The position numbers and the translations under genes were made by a program. Source: an uncultured Acetobacteraceae bacterium (GTDB taxonomy: Bacteria; Pseudomonadota; Alphaproteobacteria; Acetobacterales; Acetobacteraceae). Taken from it: 64,000 nucleotides of DNA. The stretch lies in assembly GCA_946476985.1 (NCBI GenBank), contig CAMKWS010000001.1:1-64000 (forward strand), given 5' to 3'. Shown here piece by piece: positions 8,820 through 17,406 of the stretch. Numbering within the stretch: the stretch's first letter is position 1; each line of letters starts with the position of its first letter. Below the pieces are notes generated by a model. That model did not search any database. It saw only the letters and a program-made list of their open reading frames with translations, and was not told the DNA's origin.

Positions 8820-9179
8820 ATGTTCCAGTCGAAATTAAAATCTCGTACCATGCGGGTCATTTTCATCGGCTTGCCTCTTGGCTTTTCAGCATGTGCTCCA
8901 GATTATATTGCCCAGAAGGTAACTGGCCGGGAATGTCGAGCCGGATATATTGAAGATGGAGAAAATTGGTGCGCTCCTCCAGAGCGTCCCACACCGCCTC
9001 AGCCTTACTGTACAACTAGTTGGAATGGTGTTGATTGTTGGGCTCGACCTGAGTTGACCCCCAATATGGCGCATGAAAATTATCAAGGCCCGCGTAGCCT
9101 GACCCAAGAGCAGAATGCTCATCGGTTAAATATGCCGGTGACTAAGATTCCGCCCAGCACGCCGTATTATGCCCCCTAA
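8820..9179 (+). CDS. Small cysteine-containing lipoprotein in the flagellar operon
   Basis: I do not recognise the family. The 119-residue protein has a basic N-terminus, a hydrophobic stretch and a lipobox-like FSAC, so it is probably a lipoprotein. The mature part contains several cysteines (GRECRAG, NWCAPP, PYCTTSW, DCWARP) and is rich in Pro, which would suit disulfide bonding in the periplasm. The ATG at 8820 is chosen because GGAAAGAGG lies just upstream; an earlier in-frame ATG overlaps motE. Position between motE and fliF suggests a motility-linked envelope role, by inference only. Confidence 0.72.
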   Translation: MFQSKLKSRTMRVIFIGLPLGFSACAPDYIAQKVTGRECRAGYIEDGENWCAPPERPTPPQPYCTTSWNGVDCWARPELTPNMAHENYQGPRSLTQEQNAHRLNMPVTKIPPSTPYYAP

Positions 9180-9241
9180 CAGGGATCATTTTTAGAGAAT
9201 CTTTCAAGAAACAAGCGGAAGCTAGGGGCATTTTTCGATAA

Positions 9242-10915
9242 ATGACCATCGTGGCAGGAAAAATTCCGCAGCAAAAATGGACATCACTCAGAATGAAATT
9301 AACCGAGTTTAAAGTCTCAGATATTTTAAATAGTCTAAAAAAACTCGGCATTTTTCGTTTAGCCGTTTTGGGAGGGGTAGGGCTAGCTTTGCTCGGCTCA
9401 CTTGCTGCCATTGCCATTTATAATGGCACACCTCGAAATACGCTTTTATACGCTGATGTTGAGCTTAATGAAGCCGCTCAGATGGTTGAGGACCTCACCA
9501 AAGCTCATATCCCTACTGTAACGAGCCCAGATGGACATAGTCTTTATGTCCCTCAAAATAAGGTCGCTCAGGCGCGTCTTCTTTTGGCAAAAGATGGTTT
9601 GCCCGGAGGGAGTGCTGTTGGATATGAGCTTTTTGATAAAAGCGGGACGTTAACAAGTACGCAATTTGAGCAAGGGATTGACCAAACACGGGCGATGGAA
9701 GGTGAGCTAGAGCGTTCTATTCGCCTTTTACATGGTATTCGGAATGTGCGTGTTCATCTTGTTCTCCCGCATAGAGACCTTTTTTCAACAGAGACAAACC
9801 CTGCACAGGCAAGTGTTATATTAGATGTGGGGCGGGCAGGGGTTGTTTCGCCCGATGCTGTACAAGCTATTGAGAATCTTGTTTCTGCGGCGGTTCCCGG
9901 GCTGCAGCCACATAATATCTCAATTGTTGATACCCGTGGCGAAGTGCTCGCTCAACCAGGAGACCCTGACACTTTAGTCGGGCAAGAGACCTCTTTGGAA
10001 AAACAGCGCCATGCGGAAGAGCAGAAATTAGCGCAGTCTGTTGAAGATATCTTGGCCCCGACAATTGGCATGGGGCATGTCCGCGCGCGCGCGGCGGTAA
10101 CGATGAATACAGATCTTATTCATGAGATGGATGAGTCTTACGATCCTGATCAACAAGTATTACGCTCGCAGAGTACGAGCAGTGATAAGAGTGTTAATTC
10201 TGAGAGCAATCCCTCCACAACGGTAGGAAATAATTTACCCAATGGTAATGCTGGGCAAAATCGGACTGGCTCTAGTGAAGAACGCTCTGAAGAAACCAAT
10301 AATTATGAAATTGGAAAAAGAACACGAGAAGTCAGTCAAACACGCCCCCGTGTGAGCCGTATTACTATTGCGGTTATGGTTGATGGAAAATTTGATAAAG
10401 ATGCTCAAGGTAAACCAGTATGGAAGCCGCTTTCTAATGAAGAAATTGACCATCTAACTTCCCTTGTTCAAAGCACAATCGGCTACGACAAAGAGCGTGG
10501 GGACCAAGTTAATATCGTCTCTATGCCCTTTAAAGTGGATAATGGTGTTGATTTTCCAGAAACCAAAGAGCCGTTCTTTACCAAAGATATGCTCATTTAT
10601 CTGATAGAGTGGATTGTACCTGCCCTTCTTCTCTTTGGTGGGGCGTCTATGATCTTGTGGCCTATTTTGCGTCATAAGCGAGAAGAAGCTCAAGCGGAGA
10701 TGGAGGCGAAAGAGCGTGAAGCAGAGCGCATTGCCAATGGTCAGTTACCAGAAACAGGCAATGTGACTGTAGCTGGCATCGAAGGTGAGATGCGGCGTGA
10801 ATTTGTTACTGACGTGCTTGAAAATGCCGAAGCTAACCCAGAAGAAGCGACGAAGATCATTCGGAATTGGCTCGCTGAGACAAATCTCAAAACGAATAAT
10901 GCACGCACCAACTAA
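9242..10915 (+). CDS. fliF: Flagellar MS-ring protein FliF
   Basis: Inner-membrane ring that founds the basal body and anchors the FliG rotor. The 557-residue protein has a first membrane span (about residues 39-60), the YscJ/FliF ring-building domain (LYADVELNEAAQMVEDL, VPQNKVAQARLLLAKDGLPGG, FEQGIDQTRAMEGELERSI), a FliF C-domain with an Asn/Ser-rich linker, a second span (about 450-475) and a C-terminal FliG-binding tail rich in Glu. The ATG at 9242 lacks a strong ribosome site. fliG follows after 17 bases. Confidence 0.96.
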   Translation: MTIVAGKIPQQKWTSLRMKLTEFKVSDILNSLKKLGIFRLAVLGGVGLALLGSLAAIAIYNGTPRNTLLYADVELNEAAQMVEDLTKAHIPTVTSPDGHSLYVPQNKVAQARLLLAKDGLPGGSAVGYELFDKSGTLTSTQFEQGIDQTRAMEGELERSIRLLHGIRNVRVHLVLPHRDLFSTETNPAQASVILDVGRAGVVSPDAVQAIENLVSAAVPGLQPHNISIVDTRGEVLAQPGDPDTLVGQETSLEKQRHAEEQKLAQSVEDILAPTIGMGHVRARAAVTMNTDLIHEMDESYDPDQQVLRSQSTSSDKSVNSESNPSTTVGNNLPNGNAGQNRTGSSEERSEETNNYEIGKRTREVSQTRPRVSRITIAVMVDGKFDKDAQGKPVWKPLSNEEIDHLTSLVQSTIGYDKERGDQVNIVSMPFKVDNGVDFPETKEPFFTKDMLIYLIEWIVPALLLFGGASMILWPILRHKREEAQAEMEAKEREAERIANGQLPETGNVTVAGIEGEMRREFVTDVLENAEANPEEATKIIRNWLAETNLKTNNARTN

Positions 10916-10932
10916 GGGTAGGGGATGTTATT

Positions 10933-12000
10933 GTGGCTGAAGTGATAGACGTAACAAAAGCTGCTAATGAAATTGTGCCAGATAGCAGTGTTCCCCTTAA
11001 GGGGAGTAAAAAAGCAGCTATCATTATGCTGGTTTTGGGCAAAGATGGTGCGCGCGAGATTTTTAAAAATCTTTCCGAAGATGATGTGCGCGAAATTGCC
11101 AAGGAAATGTCTTCCCTCGGTGTTGTCAAAGCTTCTGTGGTTGAAGAGGTGTGCAAGGAGTTTTCGGCTAAGTTTAAAAGTGTTGATGGGGTTGTCGGCA
11201 GTTATGACGTCGCCGCTGATTATCTGCGGGGTGTGCTGGATCCTGATATGTTCGAGAATATTATCGATACGATTAAGGGGCCCTCTGGGCGTAATGTCTG
11301 GGCAAAACTCTCCAATATGCCAGAGGATATTTTGGCGAATTATCTTAAGAACGAACAGCCACAGTCTATTGCTGTCATTTTAAGCTATATCAACCCTGCA
11401 CATGTCGCGCGCGTATTGTCTCTGTTTAGTGAGGAACTAGCTACAGAAGTTCTCAGCCGTATCTTGCATCTTGGCCCGGTTAATAAAGAGGTAATGGAGA
11501 GTATTCAGGCTACGTTGACAGATGAGTTCATCAACATGGCTGGGCGTTCTAAGAAACGGGATCAATATTCTTTTGTTGCAGAAGTTTATAATAATTTTGA
11601 CCGTAAGCTTGAAGGACGCTTAACAGAGACATTATCCGCAATTGACCCAGAGGATATGGAAAAGGTCAATAAACTTAAATTCACCTTTGATGATATCAAG
11701 CGTCTTGGGCGCGATGATCTTATGTCAGTTGTGACGGCTGTTAGCCGTGATCCTGAACTTAAAAGCAAGCTGCCATTAGCACTCAAAGCGGCGTCGCCGC
11801 AGATCAAAGAACTCTTCTTTAGCTGTATGTCTAAGCGTGCTGCTGGAATTATGCAGGAAGAAATGCAGGGTATGGGCTCTGTCAAATTAAGGGACGCAGA
11901 AACAGCTCAGCTGGAGATCATCACACTGATCAAAGATATGGGTAAAGATGGTCTGATTGATATTTCGCCATCCAGCGCTGAAGAAGAAATGGTTGAGTAA
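10933..12000 (+). CDS. fliG: Flagellar motor switch protein FliG
   Basis: Rotor protein that takes torque from MotA and passes switching signals. The 355-residue product shows the three FliG parts: N-domain (KGSKKAAIIMLVLGKDGAREIFKNLSEDDV), middle domain (NEQPQSIAVILSYINPAHVARVLSLF) and C-terminal torque domain (FDDIKRLGRDDLMSVV, ELFFSCMSKRAAGIMQEEM). The start is GTG at 10933 after an AGGGGA site. Its stop overlaps the fliH start by one base (TAATG), implying translational coupling. Confidence 0.97.
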   Translation: MAEVIDVTKAANEIVPDSSVPLKGSKKAAIIMLVLGKDGAREIFKNLSEDDVREIAKEMSSLGVVKASVVEEVCKEFSAKFKSVDGVVGSYDVAADYLRGVLDPDMFENIIDTIKGPSGRNVWAKLSNMPEDILANYLKNEQPQSIAVILSYINPAHVARVLSLFSEELATEVLSRILHLGPVNKEVMESIQATLTDEFINMAGRSKKRDQYSFVAEVYNNFDRKLEGRLTETLSAIDPEDMEKVNKLKFTFDDIKRLGRDDLMSVVTAVSRDPELKSKLPLALKAASPQIKELFFSCMSKRAAGIMQEEMQGMGSVKLRDAETAQLEIITLIKDMGKDGLIDISPSSAEEEMVE

Positions 12001-12641
12001 TGGTCAAGTCTTTTCCTAATTCGCTTCCATCATTTGATGCTGAAGATGAGATGCCTATCTCTCAAGAAGAGGAGAGAGAGATTATTGAAGAGTCTTCTCC
12101 ATCTATAACTCTTCATCCTGATGAGGTAGAGGCTCTCAAAGCTGAGGCTTATGAGAGAGGTCTAGCGGATGGCGCATTGCAAGCCAAAGAAACTCTCTCT
12201 GATGAGATGCAGCATTCTCTAGAGGAGGTCATAAGCTTCTTTGAAGAGATGGTAGAGCGGCAAAAGGAGGTTCTTCAATCACTTCATGGGATGATGGTAG
12301 AGGGGGTTTTTTCGGTTGTGAAGCTCTTCTTGGGGCCTAATCTTGCTCAAACGGAATTGAAACGACATCTCACTGATGATGTTTCTGATATGGTTAAGCT
12401 CTTTGAGAAAAAACTTATCTTGAAATGCTCCAAAGAAGACGAAAAAAGCCTGAAGACTTTATTAACAAATAGAGACAATATCTCTATCATTGTTGAGGAA
12501 AGTAAAGAACAGGGTCAGTTATCTCTCTTAACAGAAAGCTCGCAAGCTGTTTTAGATCAAGCAGTTTGGATGCAGGGGGTTCGTGAGAGAATTATTCAAG
12601 CAGCAAAAGCTGTTATGCAGCTCCGTAGAAAAGACAGTTAA
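12000..12641 (+). CDS. fliH: Flagellar export stator protein FliH
   Basis: FliH regulates and tethers the FliI export ATPase. The 213-residue protein has a strongly acidic, disordered N-terminus, the Glu/Ala-rich helix with Gly spacing usual for FliH (EALKAEAYERGLADGALQ) and a C-terminal domain ending QAAKAVMQLRRKDS. Sequence conservation is low, as is normal for FliH; the call depends on the gene order fliF-fliG-fliH-fliN and on length. Starts within the fliG stop codon. Confidence 0.8.
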   Translation: MVKSFPNSLPSFDAEDEMPISQEEEREIIEESSPSITLHPDEVEALKAEAYERGLADGALQAKETLSDEMQHSLEEVISFFEEMVERQKEVLQSLHGMMVEGVFSVVKLFLGPNLAQTELKRHLTDDVSDMVKLFEKKLILKCSKEDEKSLKTLLTNRDNISIIVEESKEQGQLSLLTESSQAVLDQAVWMQGVRERIIQAAKAVMQLRRKDS

Positions 12642-12650
12642 GGGGACGTT

Positions 12651-12998
12651 ATGCCTGCTGAAAACCAGACAGATGTAAATTTAGAAGACTTTGAGAAAGA
12701 TGCTTCCAAAGAGGATGCGCAGCTACAGTCAGCTGTAGAAAAAGAAGTTCATGAGCGCGAAGCTATCAATGATGTTCCTGTACGGATTACCGCTGTAGTT
12801 GGTGAAAAATCCATGCCCGTTCGTGAACTCATCAAGCTTGGTCGTGGTGCGGTTATTCCGCTGGGGCGTAAGGTTGGGGCACCAATTGATATTTATGCCA
12901 ATGACCGTATGATCGCACGTGGTGAGATTACTATTATTGAAGATGATCAAATCGCTGTGACTATGACAGAGATTATTACGACATCTCATCATGAATAA
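12651..12998 (+). CDS. fliN: Flagellar motor switch protein FliN
   Basis: C-ring subunit of the switch complex. After an acidic N-terminal segment, residues about 45-110 form the SpoA domain with hallmark sequence (PVRITAVVGEKSMPVRELIKLGRG, then VGAPIDIYANDRMIARGEI). Length 115 residues, normal. Lies 9 bases after fliH and overlaps the following gene by 8 bases. The partner fliM is absent from the window. Confidence 0.95.
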   Translation: MPAENQTDVNLEDFEKDASKEDAQLQSAVEKEVHEREAINDVPVRITAVVGEKSMPVRELIKLGRGAVIPLGRKVGAPIDIYANDRMIARGEITIIEDDQIAVTMTEIITTSHHE

Positions 12999-13341
12999 TG
13001 CATCTAACATGGTAGCAGGGAATGGTTCTGGTGCCATGTTAAGTTCTCTTTTAGGCTTTCATTTAAATCCTCTCCTCGCCCTGTGCCTTGTGGTCGGGCT
13101 TATGCTTTTAACGCCATGTATTCTGCGCAAATTAAAGCAGAAATTGCCCCATTTATTTAAAAATGTTGGCTATGAGGAAAGAGCCTTACGCCTAAAAGAA
13201 GCCCTGTCTTTAGATAATAAAAGAAGGCTTTTGCGTGTTGAGGTAACCTCAAAAGAGGGCACAAAAGAGCTGCTTCTCTTAGTCGGTGGCCCCCAAGATA
13301 TTGTCGTAGGGTGGCAAGAGGCGAAAGAACATGACCTCTAA
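12991..13341 (+). CDS. fliO: FliO-like flagellar export membrane protein
   Basis: Small bitopic protein that helps assemble the FliP export gate. One membrane span (about residues 26-45, ALCLVVGLMLLTPCIL) is followed by a short cytoplasmic domain with a FliO-type beta segment (KRRLLRVEVTSKEGTKELLLLVGGPQDIVV). Length 116 residues. It overlaps fliN by 8 bases and precedes fliP by 15, exactly the expected place for fliO. FliO is poorly conserved, so position carries much of the weight. Confidence 0.78.
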   Translation: MNNASNMVAGNGSGAMLSSLLGFHLNPLLALCLVVGLMLLTPCILRKLKQKLPHLFKNVGYEERALRLKEALSLDNKRRLLRVEVTSKEGTKELLLLVGGPQDIVVGWQEAKEHDL

Positions 13342-13356
13342 AGCAAGAGATTTCTT

Positions 13357-14196
13357 ATGAAATGTAAATTTAAGACACAAACTATTTTTAAAGCAGCCTT
13401 CGTCTCAATCGGATGTTTGGCTGTGTGTTTTGCTTTGTCGCACCCAGCATTGGCTCAATCTGTCACATTGGATATGGGCAAAGGAGGAGGAATTGGCGAA
13501 GCAGGGACAACAAGTCGCATTGTTCAACTTACGGCTTTAGTTGCGCTTCTCTCTCTTGCGCCTAGCCTTATTGTGATGATGACCGCCTTTACGCGTATTA
13601 TTATCACGCTTTCACTTCTTCGTAGCGCTATAGGCGCACAAGGGACACCACCGAACACTGTTCTTATTGCGTTAGGGCTAATCCTGTCTCTCTTTGTCAT
13701 GCAGCCAACCCTAGAGCAATCATGGGAGAAGGGGATACAACCTCTTATGGATGGCCAGGTGGAGGAAGTCGCTGGGCTTCAAGCTGCAGCGGAGCCTTTT
13801 AGAGATTTTATGATTAAAAATGCACGGCCTAATGATGTTGCCGTCTTTTATCATTTGGCAGGTTTAAAGCCCCAAAACATAGCGCCTTCAGGAGAGCTTA
13901 AAAAGAAAGACATTAAAGACGAGAAAGTGAATGCAACAACAGCCCGTCCACCATGGCGTGTGATTATTCCTGCCTTTATGGTCGGTGAGATGAGCCGTGG
14001 TTTTGAAATGGGATTTCTGCTTTATCTTCCATTTCTTGTCATTGACCTTGTGACCTCATCTGTTTTGATGAGTCTTGGCATGATGATGCTTCCACCTCCC
14101 ACCATATCACTGCCCTTTAAATTGATCTTCTTTGTTCTTGTGGATGGGTTTTCTATGGTCTCAGGTGGTTTGGTGCGTAGTTTTGGGGGCGGATAG
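13357..14196 (+). CDS. fliP: Flagellar export gate protein FliP
   Basis: Core channel subunit of the flagellar type III export gate. A cleavable signal peptide (ending near PALAQS) is followed by the highly conserved membrane region (APSLIVMMTAFTRIIITLSLLRSA, PPNTVLIALGLILSLFVMQP) and the C-terminal part (FMVGEMSRGFEMGFLLYLPFLVIDLV, LGMMMLPPPTISLPFKLI). Length 279 residues, normal for a signal-bearing FliP. Last gene of the plus-strand block. The fliQ and fliR genes that often follow are not here. Confidence 0.97.
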   Translation: MKCKFKTQTIFKAAFVSIGCLAVCFALSHPALAQSVTLDMGKGGGIGEAGTTSRIVQLTALVALLSLAPSLIVMMTAFTRIIITLSLLRSAIGAQGTPPNTVLIALGLILSLFVMQPTLEQSWEKGIQPLMDGQVEEVAGLQAAAEPFRDFMIKNARPNDVAVFYHLAGLKPQNIAPSGELKKKDIKDEKVNATTARPPWRVIIPAFMVGEMSRGFEMGFLLYLPFLVIDLVTSSVLMSLGMMMLPPPTISLPFKLIFFVLVDGFSMVSGGLVRSFGGG

Positions 14197-14266
14197 TGGT
14201 GTTGTGGGTATAAGGAACTTTAGTGCGGTATTATCTAGGGTAGATGCGTAGATATATTCTTATCGA

Positions 14267-15097
14267 CTAGATTTGGGGCACTGCAATATTAGGTAATTGA
14301 ACAAGACGCCCAGCAAGCATTTTAGCTGACAATTTAGAGAACCCCGCATTTACATTGCCAGAATAGCTCCCATAGGTGAGCTTGAGCCCACACGCAGCGG
14401 CTGTGATGACACTGCCGATACGGCCGGATTGTTCAAGCCGAGACGCAATAATGGTATTGGTACCGCATTCCTTAAAGGTCCCAGCAATATCTGCGGCTTC
14501 TTCTGGGTCCATCCCTGCGGGAATGACCAATGAAAGGCGGGCACGAAAACGCTCAATAATCTCAAGCATATGCTTCATGGCCTTGGGGGAATAGATATTA
14601 ATTCCTGGAAGATCGATTAGAACGATGCGGTTCTCACCATCTAAGCTATAAATGGAGTTAGGCGGCTGCTGGATGCTAACACGGCAGCCTTTTAGGACGG
14701 ACTTAAGTTTCTCATAGCTGCCAGGTGTATCATCACAAGCAAGGACGAGAGGTTCTTTAATCTGTCCAGCAGATTGGATAGCCTGGCGTGCATAGCGAGC
14801 AGCAAGCTTGGCAAGGGTTAGTGATTTTCCTGAGCCAGAAGCTCCTCCAAGAGCAATAGGAATGCCTGTTGCAACAGGAAGGTCGCCAAACTCTAAAACA
14901 CTTGAGAGTTTATCAGCGAGTGTTGGACCTTCCATAATATCAAGAATAGCTTGTGGGGTAGAATGCCATTGTAAAATATCAAAGTCATTCATACTTTGGG
15001 ATGGAAGCATTTTAATTTCAGGTTTTGATATATTCTGTCCTGACATTATTAGTTCTTCCATATTATTAGATGATAGATTTGTTGATAATTTATACAT
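14267..15097 (-). CDS. flhF: FlhF-like SRP-type GTPase (divergent)
   Basis: FlhF places polar flagella and belongs to the SRP GTPases. The protein has a P-loop (GGASGSGKS, about residues 84-92), a helix after it (LTLAKLAARYA) and a switch region LIDLPGI in place of the usual DTAGR. The end (SRIGSVITAAACGLKLTYGSYSG-like) fits FlhF, where a conserved Gly segment closes the fold. Residues 1-65 have little of the usual B-domain. The ATG at 15097 follows the flhA stop by 3 bases; an ATG at 15046 with a GGAAGAA site is also possible. Identified by P-loop, fold pattern and flhA linkage; divergence makes GTPase activity uncertain. Confidence 0.68.
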   Translation of the reverse strand: MYKLSTNLSSNNMEELIMSGQNISKPEIKMLPSQSMNDFDILQWHSTPQAILDIMEGPTLADKLSSVLEFGDLPVATGIPIALGGASGSGKSLTLAKLAARYARQAIQSAGQIKEPLVLACDDTPGSYEKLKSVLKGCRVSIQQPPNSIYSLDGENRIVLIDLPGINIYSPKAMKHMLEIIERFRARLSLVIPAGMDPEEAADIAGTFKECGTNTIIASRLEQSGRIGSVITAAACGLKLTYGSYSGNVNAGFSKLSAKMLAGRLVQLPNIAVPQI

Positions 15098-15100
15098 TTG

Positions 15101-17278
15101 TTAACTAATTGTGGCAACTGTTCTGATCTGTGTTCGAGGGTATATCTCTGCTTGAGATAAGACGGCCATTGCTGGGCGGAGACGCTCAATGATCATCCGA
15201 ATAGCGTTTCGGTTCGTTGATGATGTTACAATAACTGGGAGCTCATCTAGCTTACTTGTTTCATCAAGGACTTGCCGGGTAGAGGCCACAAAGCGTTCTA
15301 AGATTGCAGGAGGAAAAGCGATTGTTTCATCATCGCCTTTTCCGACAAGAGCTTTTGTAATTTGGGCTTCCCATTCGGGGGAAATGGTAATGAGGTTAAT
15401 GCGGCCAGACGGTCCGGTAAGGCTCTTACAAATTTGCCTAGACAATCGTATGCGTACATGAGCCGTCACAGCTTTAATTCCATTGGGAATGAGGTGTTGG
15501 GCTTCCTGTATACTCTCTAAGATAGTTGGTAGATCACGAATAGAAACACCTTCTGAGAGAAGGGTTTGCAGCACGCGCTGAATCGTGCTGACAGAAACTT
15601 GCGACGGCACCATGTCATTAACAAGTTTTTGTTCTTCAGCAGGGAGGTCGTCTAGGAGTGATTGTGTTGCTCCATAGGTTAATAATTCCCCCATATGCTC
15701 ACGAATAGACTCTGTAAGATGTGTGATTATAACGGTAACAGGATCAACAACAGTATAGCGTTTTTTTAGGGCGATATCTTTATCACCTTCATCAATCCAG
15801 ACGGCAGGGAGATTAAAGGAAGGTTCGCGCGTGACCTCCCCAGCAAGGTCGGATGTTGTGACGTTAGGTGGCAAGATGGCTAAAAACTTAGAAGGACGGA
15901 CAGAAGAAGAAGCAATCTCAATCTCTTTTAGTTTAATTATATATTTATCCGCAGGTAATTGGATATTGTCCAAGATACGAACAGAAGGTGTTATAAAACC
16001 CATATCTGCGGCCATTTTGCGACGGAGGGCTTTAATCTGTTCCGTCATTTGAGAGTTATCCCCACTGGCTAAAGGGAGAAGGCTATGGGCAATTTCAATT
16101 TTGAGCTGATCAAGGCGCAAAAGTTCAGAAATAGGTTGCTGAGCTGGAGAGGTGGGTTGCTCAGAAATTGAGTCTTCGTCTTCATTAAGCTGAGGCGTTT
16201 TATAGCGGATCCATGCTCCAAAGCCTGCCCCGAGTGAAATGATTAGAAAAGGAAAGGCAGGTAGCCCCGGCATAAAAGCGAAAGCCGCCGAAAGAACAGC
16301 AGCAATTGCTAAAGGCTTGGCATTGCCACCGAGTTGCCGAAAGAGCGTGACATCGGCAGAGCCATCTGTTCCACCTTTTGTGACAACAATACCGGCAGCT
16401 AGAGAGACCAAAAGAGCAGGAATTTGGGATACAAGACCATCACCTATGGTGAGAGTTGTGAAAGTTTGGGCAGCTTCTGCAATAGGCATATTATGGCGTA
16501 GAACACCAATGGTTAAGCCACCAAGGATATTAATTGCTGTAATAAGAATGCCAGCAATGGCATCATTACGGACGAATTTTGCCGCACCATCCATAGCTCC
16601 GTAGAAGGAGCTTTCCTCTTCAAGTTCCTTGCGTTTCTTACGAGCGGCACGTTCATTAATGGCGCCAGAGGCAAGGTCGGCATCAATGGCCATTTGTTTG
16701 CCGGGCATAGCGTCTAAGAAGAAGCGTGCAGATACTTCAGCAATACGGCCAGAGCCTTTGGTGATCACCATAAAATTGACCACCAAAAGGATGCAAAAGA
16801 CAATACCGCCAATAACGACATCATTGCCCATAAGAAAGCCACCGAATGAAGCGACAACATGGCCTGCCGCATAGGCTCCTTCATTGCCATGGCTCAGGAT
16901 GAGACGTGTTGTTGCGACCTCTAATGAGAGGCGGAACATGGTGGTCAGCAGGAGTAGAGTGGGGAAGGATGTAAAGTCTAAAGGGCGCTCTAGAAAAAGA
17001 GCTACCATCAGAATGAGTACTGAGGATGTAATAGAGAGCGAAAGCCCGATATCTAAAATTAATGTGGGAAGTGGTACGATAAGGATGGAGATCAGCATAA
17101 TCACGCCAACCGCCAGCATAATATCTGTACCCGGAAGGCGGCTTTTGCCTATTGCAGCTCCGTCAGTAATAAAAGACAAAGCTGAGCTGATATTTCCTAA
17201 AAAACCTGGTGAGTGCGTTTTAATACCAGCTTGGGATGTATTAGGAGATTTGCTCGTCTTTGGTGGGTTTTCTGGCAT
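15101..17278 (-). CDS. flhA: Flagellar export protein FlhA
   Basis: Large export-gate protein with an N-terminal membrane region and a cytoplasmic ring that sorts substrates. About 725 residues. The FHIPEP signature is present (TMFRLSLEVATTRLILSHG), together with the loop (DAMPGKQMAIDADLASGAI) and the membrane segments through about residue 330; the C-terminal domain contains RILDNIQLPADKYIIKLK and LLSEGVSIRDLPTILESI. The frame is open to a TTG at 17293, but the ATG at 17278 with GAAGAA upstream is preferred. Next to flhF on the same strand. Confidence 0.96.
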   Translation of the reverse strand: MPENPPKTSKSPNTSQAGIKTHSPGFLGNISSALSFITDGAAIGKSRLPGTDIMLAVGVIMLISILIVPLPTLILDIGLSLSITSSVLILMVALFLERPLDFTSFPTLLLLTTMFRLSLEVATTRLILSHGNEGAYAAGHVVASFGGFLMGNDVVIGGIVFCILLVVNFMVITKGSGRIAEVSARFFLDAMPGKQMAIDADLASGAINERAARKKRKELEEESSFYGAMDGAAKFVRNDAIAGILITAINILGGLTIGVLRHNMPIAEAAQTFTTLTIGDGLVSQIPALLVSLAAGIVVTKGGTDGSADVTLFRQLGGNAKPLAIAAVLSAAFAFMPGLPAFPFLIISLGAGFGAWIRYKTPQLNEDEDSISEQPTSPAQQPISELLRLDQLKIEIAHSLLPLASGDNSQMTEQIKALRRKMAADMGFITPSVRILDNIQLPADKYIIKLKEIEIASSSVRPSKFLAILPPNVTTSDLAGEVTREPSFNLPAVWIDEGDKDIALKKRYTVVDPVTVIITHLTESIREHMGELLTYGATQSLLDDLPAEEQKLVNDMVPSQVSVSTIQRVLQTLLSEGVSIRDLPTILESIQEAQHLIPNGIKAVTAHVRIRLSRQICKSLTGPSGRINLITISPEWEAQITKALVGKGDDETIAFPPAILERFVASTRQVLDETSKLDELPVIVTSSTNRNAIRMIIERLRPAMAVLSQAEIYPRTQIRTVATIS

Positions 17279-17406
17279 TAATATATTCTTCAATTCTCAC
17301 CATAATTAATATTTTAGAAACTTATCTACAAAGCCAAAGCTCTGCAAGCGAAGTGAAGCCAATAATAAGGGAAGTCACGTAGAGTTTTATGACTTGGAAT
17401 GACAAT

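Noticed and set aside
16239..17309. Long complementary frames opposite flhA
   Set aside because: Opposite-strand shadows of a strongly conserved membrane protein; no ribosome sites or family features.
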